From Paractinoplanes abujensis (GTDB taxonomy: Bacteria > Actinomycetota > Actinomycetes > Mycobacteriales > Micromonosporaceae): 64,000 bases of DNA. Under the pieces are notes generated by a model. That model ran no database searches. It was given only the letters and a program-made list of their open reading frames with translations, and was not told the DNA's origin. This document shows, one piece after another, positions 33,785-42,191 of the stretch (positions are counted from its first letter, which is position 1; the number at the start of each line of letters is the position of its first letter). Position numbers and translations under genes: made by a program. The DNA is taken from assembly GCF_014204895.1 (NCBI RefSeq), contig NZ_JACHMF010000001.1:4464001-4528000 (forward strand), written 5' to 3'.

Positions 33785-34144
33785 TCAGCATGCCCTGGGC
33801 AGTGGCACCACGTAGGAGTCGACGCGGGCGATCAGACCGTCGCGGAAGGTGAACGTGTCGTTGAAGGCGAAGCGGAACGGGCCGTGTTCGACGGTTGCGC
33901 CGCGGCCCTCGCCCACCGCGATGACCACTGGGCCGTCCTCGTAGACGCGCTGCACGTCGAGGTCGGGATGGCCGGTGAAGGCCGGGTTCTCGATCTCGCC
34001 GTCGAAGCCGGCCTTGCCGGTGATGGTGCGGTGGCCGTGAATGACCCATGCGACGTCGTCGGTCAGGGTGGCCAGGATGCGCGGGTGGTCGCCGGCACGG
34101 AACCCGTTGAAGTATTCGGCGACCAGGTCCTGCTGGGCTGTCAT
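33785..34144 (-). CDS. NTF2/SnoaL-like protein
   Basis: A 119-residue protein. MTAQQDLVAEYFNGFRAGDH and LTDDVAWVIHGH, followed by FTFRDGLIARVDSYV, are typical of the SnoaL-like NTF2 fold. Members bind small ligands or act as hydrolases or isomerases. Its ATG overlaps the SRPBCC stop by ATGA, in an ArsR-SRPBCC-NTF2 operon. Ligand unknown. Confidence 0.85.
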   Translation of the reverse strand: MTAQQDLVAEYFNGFRAGDHPRILATLTDDVAWVIHGHRTITGKAGFDGEIENPAFTGHPDLDVQRVYEDGPVVIAVGEGRGATVEHGPFRFAFNDTFTFRDGLIARVDSYVVPLPRAC

Positions 34145-34575
34145 GGTGTCTCCACATGGGCGGCGAGGGCGTCGAGGATGGCGGCGAGGCCGTCGGCCGC
34201 CTGGGGCGTGCGCAGTGAAGGCGGGAGCTTGCGCTGGTGGACGGTGAGTTCGGTGCCGTCGCCGTCGAGGTCGAGGGTCACGGTGGTGCGCAGGCCCGTG
34301 ACCGGTTCGTCGAAGACGAGTTCGCGCGGGGGCGCGACGACGGTGTACACGAACCGCAGCCGCCGGCCCGTGCCGTCGGGGCCGCGCGTGTCGAGGGCGA
34401 ACTCGCCGCCCACGCGCAGGTCGACGGTCACCGACTCCGGTGGCACCACCGCGTGTGAGCCGCCCCAGAAGGCGGCGATGCCGGCGGGCGTGGTGAAGGC
34501 CGTCCACACCCGCGGCGGCGGGGCGGCCAGGCGGCGTACGGCGATCAGCTCGTCACCGGAAAGCGTCGCGCTCAC
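34141..34575 (-). CDS. SRPBCC (AHSA1-type) START-like protein
   Basis: A 144-residue protein. VRRLAAPPPRVWTAFTTPAG, IAAFWGG and VDLRVGGEFAL are the standard AHSA1/SRPBCC helix-grip signatures. GTG start at 34575 overlaps the ArsR stop (GTGA). ArsR-SRPBCC pairs are frequent in actinobacteria and usually autoregulated; the domain binds hydrophobic ligands. The annotated pocket ligand is unknown. Confidence 0.88.
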   Translation of the reverse strand: MSATLSGDELIAVRRLAAPPPRVWTAFTTPAGIAAFWGGSHAVVPPESVTVDLRVGGEFALDTRGPDGTGRRLRFVYTVVAPPRELVFDEPVTGLRTTVTLDLDGDGTELTVHQRKLPPSLRTPQAADGLAAILDALAAHVETP

Positions 34576-34877
34576 GAAAGGTGCTCCTCGAGCGCGTCGA
34601 GGCGGTCGTTCCAGGTGTGGCGCTGCTCGTCGATCCACGAGCCGAGCCGGGCCAGCTGGTCGGCCCGCAACCGGCAGGGCCGCCGCGTGCCCTCCCGCCG
34701 CTGCTCGACCAGGCCGCAGCGGCGCAGCACGCCGACGTGGTGCGAGATGGCCTGCTGCGTCAGGTCGAACGGCTCGGCCAGCTCCCCCACGGTGGCGTCA
34801 CCGCGCGCGAGCCGGCTCACCAGCGCCCGCCGCACGGGGTCACCCAGCGCGGCGAACGCCAGATCCAGATCGGTCAT
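34572..34877 (-). CDS. ArsR-family transcriptional regulator
   Basis: A 101-residue winged-helix repressor. MTDLDLAFAALGDPVRRALV, then LTQQAISHHVGVLRRCGLVE (recognition helix). No metal-binding Cys cluster of the classical ArsR type is visible: only Cys in RRCGLV and RRPCRL, so it is likely a non-metal member. It is the first gene of a three-gene operon. The perfect dyad at 34892-34909 just upstream is the probable autoregulatory operator. Confidence 0.9.
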   Translation of the reverse strand: MTDLDLAFAALGDPVRRALVSRLARGDATVGELAEPFDLTQQAISHHVGVLRRCGLVEQRREGTRRPCRLRADQLARLGSWIDEQRHTWNDRLDALEEHLS

Positions 34878-34891
34878 GGCCGGAACAGTAA

Positions 34892-34909
34892 CACAAACGT
34901 CCGTTTGTG
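34892..34909. promoter_or_regulatory. Perfect inverted repeat upstream of arsR-type gene
   Basis: CACAAACG-TC-CGTTTGTG is a perfect 8+2+8 dyad, 15 bp before the ArsR ATG at 34877. Its AT-rich arms stand out in this GC-rich region. Probable autoregulatory operator. Confidence 0.65.
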
Positions 34910-35059
34910 AAAGTGCTAGTTTGCAGAAGCGGCCGTGACGGCGGAGAAGGTGGCTTCGGGCGGACGATGCGCCGCCGCCGATGCCGGACGACACCCCGGC
35001 CCGGCTCCCCGGGCGGCCCGCCCTGGATGCCGCCACCGCAGCACGAGTCCCGGCGACGG

Positions 35060-35494
35060 TCAGGGGACGACGGTGACCGGCCAGCGGCCGCAGCGCATCA
35101 GCTTCGAGCCCAGTGAGCCTGCGATGCGGTGCAGGGCCTGCGTGGAGCGGCCCACGACGATGGCGTCGGCGCGCAGTTCGTGGGCCGCGTCGACGATCTC
35201 CGCGTACGGCTCGCCGGTGCGCACGACCAGGTGGGCGTCGAGGTCGAGGTCGGCCAGGCGTTCGACGAACATGGTGCGCAGCTCGCGCTCGACCGCGTCC
35301 TGCGTGTCGAGCACCGTGGCGACGGCCCCGCCCGTGTCGGCCAGGGGCAGCAGGGCCGACGGGCGGGTCCGCACGTAGAGGGCGACCAGTTTGCTGCCCT
35401 GGCGCCGGGCCAGGCCGGTGGCGTATGCGGCGGCGCGCAGCGACGACGTCGACCCGTCGATGCCCACCAGGATCGTGCCCGGCCCGTCCTTCAT
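35060..35494 (-). CDS. Universal stress protein (single UspA domain)
   Basis: A 144-residue protein. It starts MKDGPGTILVGIDGSTSSLR and ends with IVVGRSTQALHRIAGSLGSK, close to the GxxG(9)GS ATP-binding motif (Arg for the second Gly region). RWPVTVVP ends the domain. Usually ATP-binding and induced by stress. It is divergent from a TetR-family gene, which probably regulates it through the dyads at 35511-35558. Confidence 0.9.
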   Translation of the reverse strand: MKDGPGTILVGIDGSTSSLRAAAYATGLARRQGSKLVALYVRTRPSALLPLADTGGAVATVLDTQDAVERELRTMFVERLADLDLDAHLVVRTGEPYAEIVDAAHELRADAIVVGRSTQALHRIAGSLGSKLMRCGRWPVTVVP

Positions 35495-35510
35495 GACCTC
35501 ACGCCTTTAC

Positions 35511-35558
35511 TGAACGCTTGGTGTTCATTTATCCGAAGTGTATCGTGACGGTAACCGT
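35511..35558. promoter_or_regulatory. Two inverted repeats in the USP/TetR divergent region
   Basis: TGAAC-N7-GTTCA (35511-35527) and ACGGT-A-ACCGT (35548-35558) lie between the divergent starts at 35494 and 35589. Their size and position suit a TetR-family dimer; the assignment is inferred. Confidence 0.45.
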
Positions 35559-35588
35559 TCAGCAATGTGCGAGGAGGCGTCGAGCACC

Positions 35589-36164
35589 ATGAGCACAGGA
35601 CGGCCCCGCGACCCCGAGGTCGACCGGCGCATCGCCCGGGCCGCCCTCGACCTGTTCGGCGACGCGGGGTGGGCCGGCTTCGCGATGGAGACGGTGGCGC
35701 GGCGGGCCGGGGTCGGCAAGGCCTCGCTCTATCTGCGCTGGAACAGCAAGCAGGCGCTGCTCACGGACGCCCTGACGAGCAGCCTGCCGCACGTCAGCGA
35801 CGTCGACACCGGCACCCTGCACGGCGACCTGGTCGAGCTGGCGACCCAGATCCTCGACGTCTACGCCGGGCCGGCGAGCCGGGCCGCCCTGCGCCTGCAG
35901 CTCGAGGCGGCGACCATTCCGGGCATCGCCGAGCACTACGCGGCCCTCCGGGAGGCCCAGATCCAGGCCGCCCGGGCCATCGTCCGGCGCGGCATCGGCC
36001 GGGGCGATCTGCCCGCCACCACGTCGGTCACGCTGCTGCTCAACACGGTCATCGGTGGCGCGATGATGCACGCCCTGACCACCCCGCCCGACAAGCGGGC
36101 GGCGCTGGCCGAGGACACCGGCCTTGAGGCCCGCCGCCTCGTCGATTTTCTGTGGAGTCGTTAG
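35589..36164 (+). CDS. TetR-family transcriptional regulator
   Basis: A 191-residue protein. N-terminal helix-turn-helix ALDLFGDAGWAGFAMETVAR followed by RAGVGKASLYLRWNSKQALL. A C-terminal TetR domain of AcrR/Rv1353-like type follows (YAGPASRAALRLQLEAATIP). ATG 35589 has AGGAGG 11 bases upstream; a longer GTG start at 35538 would run through the operator region. Divergent from the universal stress protein. Confidence 0.9.
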   Translation: MSTGRPRDPEVDRRIARAALDLFGDAGWAGFAMETVARRAGVGKASLYLRWNSKQALLTDALTSSLPHVSDVDTGTLHGDLVELATQILDVYAGPASRAALRLQLEAATIPGIAEHYAALREAQIQAARAIVRRGIGRGDLPATTSVTLLLNTVIGGAMMHALTTPPDKRAALAEDTGLEARRLVDFLWSR

Positions 36165-36262
36165 GGCTTGCGGCCGAGGCCCCCGGACGAGTCCTGGCGC
36201 GGGTCCTCGATCTCGGGAGACCGGCGAGGTGATCAGGGTCACCTGCCACTGCGGACCTTGAC

Positions 36263-36763
36263 TCAGGTGAACACCGACCAGCAGATGTCGTTGCGCAGCC
36301 GCTGGTCGTCGAGCACCAGGGCGCGGATCGGCCCGGGCAGCCGGTCGCGCTGCCACGCGCATTCGCGGCGACCGGCCTCCTCGCCCCCGGCGGCCCGGAC
36401 GGCCTTGATGGCGTAGGCGGCGGCGCCCAGCTCGTGCGCCGCGACGTGCGCGACGACCGCGGCCTGCCCGGCGGCGTAGGCGGCGTGCCGGGCGGCTCCC
36501 CGCAGGTCGCGGGCCGCGCCCATCGCGTGGCCGCCCGCGGCCCGGGCCACCATCATCTTCACCTCGCCGCGCACCCAGGCCCGCGCGTGCTCGACGGCCT
36601 CGCGGGGCCGCGGGTCGCCGGGCCGTTCGGCCTCGAACAGCCCGAGCACGTGCTCGGCGCAGGTCGCGGCCCACAGCGCGAGCAGGTGGTGGTCGTCGTC
36701 GGTGAGCGTGCCGCCCCGGCGGATCGTGATGAACCGCGGGTCGCGGACCTGGGGCAGGATCAT
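36263..36763 (-). CDS. Putative immunity-protein family (Imm-5-like) protein
   Basis: A 166-residue helical protein. MILPQVRDPRFITIRRGGTL, LTDDDHHLLALWAATCAEHV and GDPRPREAVEHARAWVRGEV match a family annotated in actinobacteria as putative immunity protein. It is rich in Ala and His, with many potential metal-binding His. No toxin gene is adjacent, so it is an orphan and a different role is possible. The start was chosen at ATG 36763, where family similarity begins. ATG 36787 is also possible and there is no clear ribosome binding site for either. Confidence 0.65.
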   Translation of the reverse strand: MILPQVRDPRFITIRRGGTLTDDDHHLLALWAATCAEHVLGLFEAERPGDPRPREAVEHARAWVRGEVKMMVARAAGGHAMGAARDLRGAARHAAYAAGQAAVVAHVAAHELGAAAYAIKAVRAAGGEEAGRRECAWQRDRLPGPIRALVLDDQRLRNDICWSVFT

Positions 36764-36852
36764 GACGGGCGCCGTGCGGGATCGCATGCCATGGCCATGA
36801 ATCGTAGGCTGAACCGTCGGTTGAAACGGGGCCGGGCGGGCATGCGATCCGC

Positions 36853-37656
36853 ATGACAACGTCGACGAATGCGTTCGCAGTGGTGACCGGGGCTTCCAGC
36901 GGGATCGGGTACGAGCTGGCCAAGCAGTTCGCTGAGCACGGGTACGACCTGCTGCTCTGCGCCGAGGACGACGGTATCGAGCAGGCCGCGGCCGATCTGC
37001 GCCGCGACGGGCAGAACCAGGTGACTGCCGTACGGGCGGACCTGGCGCACTACGAGGGCGTCGAGCACCTGTACGCGGCGATCCTGGAAGCGGGACGCCC
37101 GGTCGACGCGATCGCCCTCAACGCGGGGCGCGGCATCGGCGGCGACTTCGCCACGGAGACCGACCTGCGCGAGGAGCTGAACGTCATCGACGTCAACGTG
37201 ACCTCGACCGTGCACCTGGCCAAGCGCGTGGTGCCGGACATGGTGGCCCGTGACGCCGGCCAGATCCTGTTCACGTCGTCGATCGCCTCGATGATGCCGG
37301 GCACCTATCAGGCCGTCTACAACGCGTCGAAGTCGTTCGTGCAGTCGTTCGCCGAGGCGCTGCGGGCCGAACTGAAGGACACCAACGTCACCGTGACGTC
37401 GCTGATGCCCGGGCCCACCGACACCAACTTCTTCCACCGGGCCCAGATGGACGACACCAAGGTCGGCTCGAGCGCCAAGGACGACCCGGCCGTGGTGGCC
37501 AAGCAGGGCTTCGAGGCCCTGCAGAAGGACAAGGAGAAGGTCGTGGCCGGCTCGGTCAAGACCAAGGTGCAGGGCGCGATGTCCAAGGTGATGCCGGACA
37601 AGCTCAAGGGCGAGATGCACCGCAAGATGGCCGAACCGGGTTCCGGCGACGAGTGA
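36853..37656 (+). CDS. SDR-family oxidoreductase
   Basis: A 267-residue classical SDR. Cofactor motif AVVTGASSGIGYELAKQF, NAG variant LNAGRGIGGDF, catalytic Ser in LFTSSIASMMPG and YNASK. The C-terminal ~45 residues (PAVVAKQGFEALQKDKEKVV onward) are Lys-rich, as in DltE-like SDRs. Ends before a bidirectional hairpin shared with the convergent alcohol dehydrogenase. Confidence 0.9.
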   Translation: MTTSTNAFAVVTGASSGIGYELAKQFAEHGYDLLLCAEDDGIEQAAADLRRDGQNQVTAVRADLAHYEGVEHLYAAILEAGRPVDAIALNAGRGIGGDFATETDLREELNVIDVNVTSTVHLAKRVVPDMVARDAGQILFTSSIASMMPGTYQAVYNASKSFVQSFAEALRAELKDTNVTVTSLMPGPTDTNFFHRAQMDDTKVGSSAKDDPAVVAKQGFEALQKDKEKVVAGSVKTKVQGAMSKVMPDKLKGEMHRKMAEPGSGDE

Positions 37657-37674
37657 GCCGGACGGGCCGGAACA

Positions 37675-37698
37675 TGGCCGGGCCCGCGGGCCCGGCCA
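37675..37698. terminator. Bidirectional hairpin terminator
   Basis: A perfect 24-bp palindrome (arms TGGCCGGGCCCG and CGGGCCCGGCCA) sits between the stops of two convergent genes at 37656 and 37705. The very stable stem can end transcription from both sides. Confidence 0.7.
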
Positions 37699-37704
37699 CG
37701 TCGT

Positions 37705-38889
37705 TTACGGCTTGAGGACGACCTTGATGCAGCCGTCCTCCTTCTTCTTGAAGATCTCGTAGCCGTGCGGGGCCTCCTCCAGCGGGAGGCGGTGGGTGGT
37801 CAGGTCGTCCACCCCGAGCGGGTCGTCGTCGCCGGTCAGCAGGGGCAGGATGTCGTCCACCCACTGCTTCACGTGAGCCTGGCCCATCCGCATCGTGACG
37901 CCCTTGTCGAACAGGTCCATCATCGGGAACGGGTCGGCCTCGCCGCCGTAGACCCCGATGATCGAGATGGTGCCGGCCCGCCGTACGGACTGGAAAGCGG
38001 TCCGCAGCGCGGCCATCCGGTCGACGCCGAACGTCTCGGTGGCCTTGCGCGCGAGGGGGTCGGGCAGCAGACCGGCCGCCTTCATCGCGGCCGACTGGAA
38101 CGGGGTGCCGTGCGCCTCCATGCCCACGGCCTCGATCACCGAGTCGGCGCCGCGGCCGTCGGTCACGTCCCGGACGGCCTCGCCGATGTCGTCGATCTTG
38201 TCGAAGTTCAGCACCTCGATGCCGTGCCGCTCGGCCATGGCCAGCCGCTCGGGCACGTTGTCGACCGCGAGGACCCGCTCGGCGCCCAGGTGGCGGGCGA
38301 TCCGGGCCGACATCTGACCGATCGGGCCGAGCCCGGTGACCAGCACCGTGCCGCCGGGCTCGATGTCGGCCCACTTCGCGGCCTGCCACGAGGTGGTCAG
38401 CACGTCGGAGAGGAACAGGTAGCGCTCGTCGGGGTGCCCGTCCGGCACCTTGATCGGCCCGAACTGGGCCTGCGGCACGCGCAGGTACTCGGCCTGGCCG
38501 CCGGGCACCTGCCCGTAGAGCTTGGTGTAACCGAACAGAGAGGCGCCCTTGCCCTGCTCCTTGACCTGGGTGGTCTCGCACTGCGCGAAGTAGCCCTTGC
38601 GGCAGAACCAGCAGTGCCCGCAGGAGATGTTGAACGGGATCACCACGCGGTCACCGGGCTTGATGTGCGTGACCTCGGCCCCGACCTCCTCGACGATGCC
38701 CATCGGCTCGTGGCCGAGGATGTCGCCCTTGTCGAGGTACATGCCCAGCACGTCGTACAGGTGCAGGTCGGAGCCGCAGATCGCGGTCGACGTCATGCGG
38801 ACGATCGCGTCCGTGGGCTCCTGGATCTTGGGGTCGGGAACGTTCTCCACGGCCACTTTGCCGGTGCCTTGCCAGGTGAGTGCCTTCAT
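37705..38889 (-). CDS. Zinc-dependent alcohol dehydrogenase (formaldehyde-dehydrogenase-like)
   Basis: A 394-residue zinc MDR. Catalytic zinc site CGSDLHLYD and ILGHEPMGIVEEVG. The structural zinc cysteines lie in CGHCWFCRKGYFAQCE. NAD(P) motif VLVTGLGPIGQMSARIA. It resembles glutathione-independent formaldehyde dehydrogenase-type enzymes, common in actinobacteria beside SDR genes. ATG at 38889. Divergent from an SDR with 43 bp between starts; the two may be co-regulated. Confidence 0.92.
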   Translation of the reverse strand: MKALTWQGTGKVAVENVPDPKIQEPTDAIVRMTSTAICGSDLHLYDVLGMYLDKGDILGHEPMGIVEEVGAEVTHIKPGDRVVIPFNISCGHCWFCRKGYFAQCETTQVKEQGKGASLFGYTKLYGQVPGGQAEYLRVPQAQFGPIKVPDGHPDERYLFLSDVLTTSWQAAKWADIEPGGTVLVTGLGPIGQMSARIARHLGAERVLAVDNVPERLAMAERHGIEVLNFDKIDDIGEAVRDVTDGRGADSVIEAVGMEAHGTPFQSAAMKAAGLLPDPLARKATETFGVDRMAALRTAFQSVRRAGTISIIGVYGGEADPFPMMDLFDKGVTMRMGQAHVKQWVDDILPLLTGDDDPLGVDDLTTHRLPLEEAPHGYEIFKKKEDGCIKVVLKP

Positions 38890-38932
38890 ACGCCCCGGAT
38901 ACCCGGGCTCCGGGCGGGTATGCAGAACGTCC

Positions 38933-39889
38933 ATGAGCTCACGCGTGGTGGTGGTGACCGGGGCGTCCAGCGGAATCGGCCGGGCGTCGGCCGTGGCGTT
39001 CGCCCGGCGAGGGGATCGGGTCGTGCTGGCGGCCCGCGGACGAGACGATCTGGCCTCGGCAGCGGCCGAGTGCGGTGGGGACGCCCTGGTCGTCCCGACC
39101 GACGTGACCAACCGCGAGGAGTTGGAGGCGCTGGCGAAGGCGGCGGTCGAGCGGCACGGGCGAATCGACGTGTGGGTGGACACCGCGGCCGTCATGGCGT
39201 ACGGGAAATTCGAGGATCTGCCGCCCGAGGTGTTCGACCGGGTGATCACAACCGACCTCCTGGGCCCGGCCAATGTCTCCCGTACGGCGTTGCGGCAGTT
39301 CCGCGCGCAGGGCCACGGCACGCTGATCCTGGTCGGGTCGCTGCTGGGGCACGTCGCCGTCCCGTACGTGTCGGCCTACGTGACCGCGAAGTGGGGCGCC
39401 CGGGGCCTGGCGCGCATCCTCCGGCAGGAGACCCGGGACGCCAAGGACATCCACGTGTGCTCGCTGGCCCCGGGCAGCGTCGACACCCCCATCTACGCCA
39501 GCGCGGCCAACTACGCCGGGTTCGTCGGGCGCCCGCCGCCGCCGGTGGACTCGGCCGAGCGCATGGCGGCCGCCGTCGTCAAGCTGGCCGGCAAACCCCG
39601 CGGCGAGGTGTCGGTGGGTGCTACCAACCGGCTCATCGAGTTCGGCTTCACTGCTCTTCCGTCCCTGTACGACGCCCTGGTCGGACCGCTGATGCGGCGC
39701 GGCGGCCTGAGCCGGCAGCCGATCGAGGCGCACGACGGCAACGTGTTCGGTTCCCGGCCCCGGCAGGAGGGCGGCCCCGGCCGATGGGGCCGTGCCGTCG
39801 TGGGTGCGGCGGTCGTTGTGCCCGCGGCCGCGGTGGCCGTCGCGGCCGCCCGGATCAGACGTTTGCCGTACGGAAAACAACTTGGTTGA
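38933..39889 (+). CDS. SDR-family oxidoreductase with C-terminal membrane segment
   Basis: A 318-residue SDR. Cofactor motif VVVVTGASSGIGRASAVAFA, catalytic Ser in LVGSLLGHVAVP and YVTAK. After the catalytic domain comes an extension with a hydrophobic helix, AVVGAAVVVPAAAVAVAAA (~residues 287-305), then a basic end, so the enzyme is probably membrane-anchored. Divergent from the zinc alcohol dehydrogenase. Substrate unknown. Confidence 0.88.
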   Translation: MSSRVVVVTGASSGIGRASAVAFARRGDRVVLAARGRDDLASAAAECGGDALVVPTDVTNREELEALAKAAVERHGRIDVWVDTAAVMAYGKFEDLPPEVFDRVITTDLLGPANVSRTALRQFRAQGHGTLILVGSLLGHVAVPYVSAYVTAKWGARGLARILRQETRDAKDIHVCSLAPGSVDTPIYASAANYAGFVGRPPPPVDSAERMAAAVVKLAGKPRGEVSVGATNRLIEFGFTALPSLYDALVGPLMRRGGLSRQPIEAHDGNVFGSRPRQEGGPGRWGRAVVGAAVVVPAAAVAVAAARIRRLPYGKQLG

Positions 39890-39919
39890 TCACCGGAGCG
39901 GCGGGTATATCGCCGACTC

Positions 39920-40804
39920 GTGCTCAACATAGAACCACTGCCCGGTAAGGGCGCCACGGCCGAACGGTTGTGGCAGCTGGCTGAGCTCGGGCGGCAGGAT
40001 CCGGTGGCCGCGCGGCTCGGGGAAGGCCACGCCGACGCGGTCGCGATCCGGGCCGAACTGGGAGACGACGGCCCACCCGCCACCGGCCGGCGCTGGGGCG
40101 TGTGGGCCGCTGTTCCGCAGTCGCTGCGGGCTGTGGAGACGGCCGAGGGCTGGCGGATCAGCGGTGAGCGGCCCTGGTGCTCCGGCGCCGGGTGGTGCAC
40201 CCACGCGCTGGTCACGGCCGAGGCCCCGGACGGCATCCGGCTCTTCGCGATCGTCAACGAGCCCCCGTGGGCCGTCCCGCTCGGCGGCACCTGGCCCGCG
40301 GTGGGGATGGCGGCCAGCGACAGCCGCACGATCCGGTTCACCGACGCGCCCGGCCGTCCGGTCGGCGGGCCCGGCGACTACGTGCACCGGCCCGGCTTCT
40401 GGCACGGCGGGATCGGCGTCGCGGCCTGCTGGTACGGCGGCGCGCTGGGTCTCGCCGACCTGCTGCGCGAGAAGGCGGACGGACCGCACGCGCTGGCCCA
40501 CCTGGGCGCGGTCGACGTGGCCCTGGGCGCCGCGCGGGCGGTGCTGGCCGAGGCCGCCGCCGCGATCGACGCCGACCCCACCGCCGTGCAGCACCGGCTG
40601 GCGTTACGCGTACGGGCAACGGTCGAGGCCGCCGCCACCGAGGTGATCGACCGGGTGGGCCGCGCGCTCGGGGCGGGCCCGCTGTGCCGCGACGAGCGCC
40701 ACGCCCGGCGGGTCGCCGACCTCACCGTCTATCTGCGGCAGAGCCACGCCGAGGCCGACCTCGAGCAGCTGGGCCGTCTCGTGCAGGAGGAAGCGCCGTG
40801 GTGA
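39920..40804 (+). CDS. Acyl-CoA-dehydrogenase-like protein (short)
   Basis: A 294-residue protein. It contains the middle beta-domain-like stretch WRISGERPWCSGAGWCTHAL and the C-terminal helical domain (GALGLADLLREKADGPHALA). Usual acyl-CoA dehydrogenases are ~380 residues; the N-terminal helical domain is shortened here and a catalytic Glu is not obvious, so it may not be a standard dehydrogenase. GTG start at 39920. It overlaps the PIG-L deacetylase by a few bases and heads an operon with a methyltransferase. Confidence 0.75.
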   Translation: MLNIEPLPGKGATAERLWQLAELGRQDPVAARLGEGHADAVAIRAELGDDGPPATGRRWGVWAAVPQSLRAVETAEGWRISGERPWCSGAGWCTHALVTAEAPDGIRLFAIVNEPPWAVPLGGTWPAVGMAASDSRTIRFTDAPGRPVGGPGDYVHRPGFWHGGIGVAACWYGGALGLADLLREKADGPHALAHLGAVDVALGAARAVLAEAAAAIDADPTAVQHRLALRVRATVEAAATEVIDRVGRALGAGPLCRDERHARRVADLTVYLRQSHAEADLEQLGRLVQEEAPW

Positions 40805-41523
40805 AGCCGATCGTGATCGAACAGGGCACACCGGAGGAGGACTGGCGGGCCTGGCCCGCGACCGCCGCCTGGCCCGAGCTGCCCCTGGCCGGCGCGGGCA
40901 CGCCGCTGGTCGTGGCGCCGCACCCCGACGACGAGATCCTCGGCGTGGCCGGGCTGATGGCCACGCTGGGCCGGGCCGAACTGGTCGCGGTGACCGACGG
41001 CGAGGCCTCGCACCCCGGCTCGACCGTGCACACGCAGGCCGAGCTGGCCGCGATCCGGCGCGCCGAGACCGACGAGGCCCTGCGCCGGCTGGGGCTGGGC
41101 GACGCCCGCGTGCACCGGCTGGGGCAGCCCGACGGCAAGATCGAGGAGGGGCCGCTGACCGAGATCCTGACCGGGCTGCTCGCCCCCGGCCGGTGGTGCC
41201 TGGCGACCTGGCGCGAGGACGGGCACCCCGATCACGAGGCGGTGGGGCGGGCCGCCGCCCGGGCCTGCGAGGCCACCGGGGCGGTGCTGCTCGAATACCC
41301 GATCTGGACGTGGCACTGGGCCGCACCCGGCGACGCGCGGGTGCCGTGGGACCGCTGTCTCCGGATCGACTTGGACGAGATGGCGTCCGCGGCGAAAGCC
41401 GCTGCCATCGCGGCCTTCCCCAGCCAGATCGCGCCCCTCGGTCCCGATCCGGCCGACGCGGCGATCCTGCCCCCGCACGTGCTGGCCCGTTTCGCCCGCC
41501 CGTACGAGGCGGTCTTCCGGTGA
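40798..41523 (+). CDS. PIG-L family (LmbE-like) deacetylase
   Basis: A ~241-residue zinc-dependent N-deacetylase. LVVAPHPDDEILGVAGLMAT carries the metal-binding HPDD and EDGHPDHEAVG the third ligand. Relatives remove N-acetyl groups from GlcNAc-type sugars (MshB, LmbE). AGGAGG seven bases upstream favours GTG 40798; GTG 40801 is also possible and gives a GTGA overlap. In this operon it suggests modification of an amino-sugar or lipid; product unknown. Confidence 0.9.
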   Translation: MVKPIVIEQGTPEEDWRAWPATAAWPELPLAGAGTPLVVAPHPDDEILGVAGLMATLGRAELVAVTDGEASHPGSTVHTQAELAAIRRAETDEALRRLGLGDARVHRLGQPDGKIEEGPLTEILTGLLAPGRWCLATWREDGHPDHEAVGRAAARACEATGAVLLEYPIWTWHWAAPGDARVPWDRCLRIDLDEMASAAKAAAIAAFPSQIAPLGPDPADAAILPPHVLARFARPYEAVFR

Positions 41524-42128
41524 CCACGCCGACAAGCTACTTCGAGCACCTGTACGCCCGCGACGCCGACCCGTGGAGCTTCGCCACCCGCTGGTACGAC
41601 GCCCGCAAGCACGCCCTCACAGTCGACTCGCTGCCGCGCCGGCACTACCGGTCGGGGTTCGAGCCCGGCTGCTCGACCGGCCGGCTCACCGCACGCCTGG
41701 CCGCCCGCTGCGACCGCCTCCTGTCGGTCGACGCGATCCCGTCCGCGGTGGCCACGGCGGCCGGCCACCTGGCCGCCCACCCGCACGTCACCGTGCGCAC
41801 CGCGCGGATGCCCACCGACTGGCCGGACGAGACGTTCGACCTGATCGTGCTGTCCGAGCTCGGCTACTACTTCGACGACCACGACCTGCGCACGCTGCTC
41901 GACCGCACGGTGGCCGCCCTCGAACCCGGCGGCGACCTGATCGCCGTGCACTGGCGGCACCCGGTCGACGAACACGCCCGCCCCGGCGACGAAGTGCACG
42001 AACGGCTCGGCGCCCAGCCCGGCCTGGCCCGTCAGGCCCGGCACGAGGAGGCCGACTTCCTCCTGGAGGTGTTCACCCGCACCCCACCCGAGCCACGCTC
42101 GGTGGCCCAGACCGAAGGCCTCGCGTGA
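41520..42128 (+). CDS. SAM-dependent methyltransferase (NodS-like)
   Basis: A 202-residue class I methyltransferase. YFEHLYARDADPWSFATRWY is the NodS/SAM hallmark, followed by the SAM motif SGFEPGCSTGRLTARLAARC and LIVLSELGYYFDD. NodS proteins N-methylate deacetylated chitin oligomers; the same pairing with a deacetylase here suggests modification of an amino group freed by the PIG-L enzyme. GTG start overlaps the deacetylase stop (GTGA). Confidence 0.88.
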   Translation: MTTPTSYFEHLYARDADPWSFATRWYDARKHALTVDSLPRRHYRSGFEPGCSTGRLTARLAARCDRLLSVDAIPSAVATAAGHLAAHPHVTVRTARMPTDWPDETFDLIVLSELGYYFDDHDLRTLLDRTVAALEPGGDLIAVHWRHPVDEHARPGDEVHERLGAQPGLARQARHEEADFLLEVFTRTPPEPRSVAQTEGLA

Positions 42129-42191
42129 CGACCACGGGCGCGCGGCCCGGCAGCGGTCGATACCGGCTACGCGTTTTGCGAGGATGAGTTC

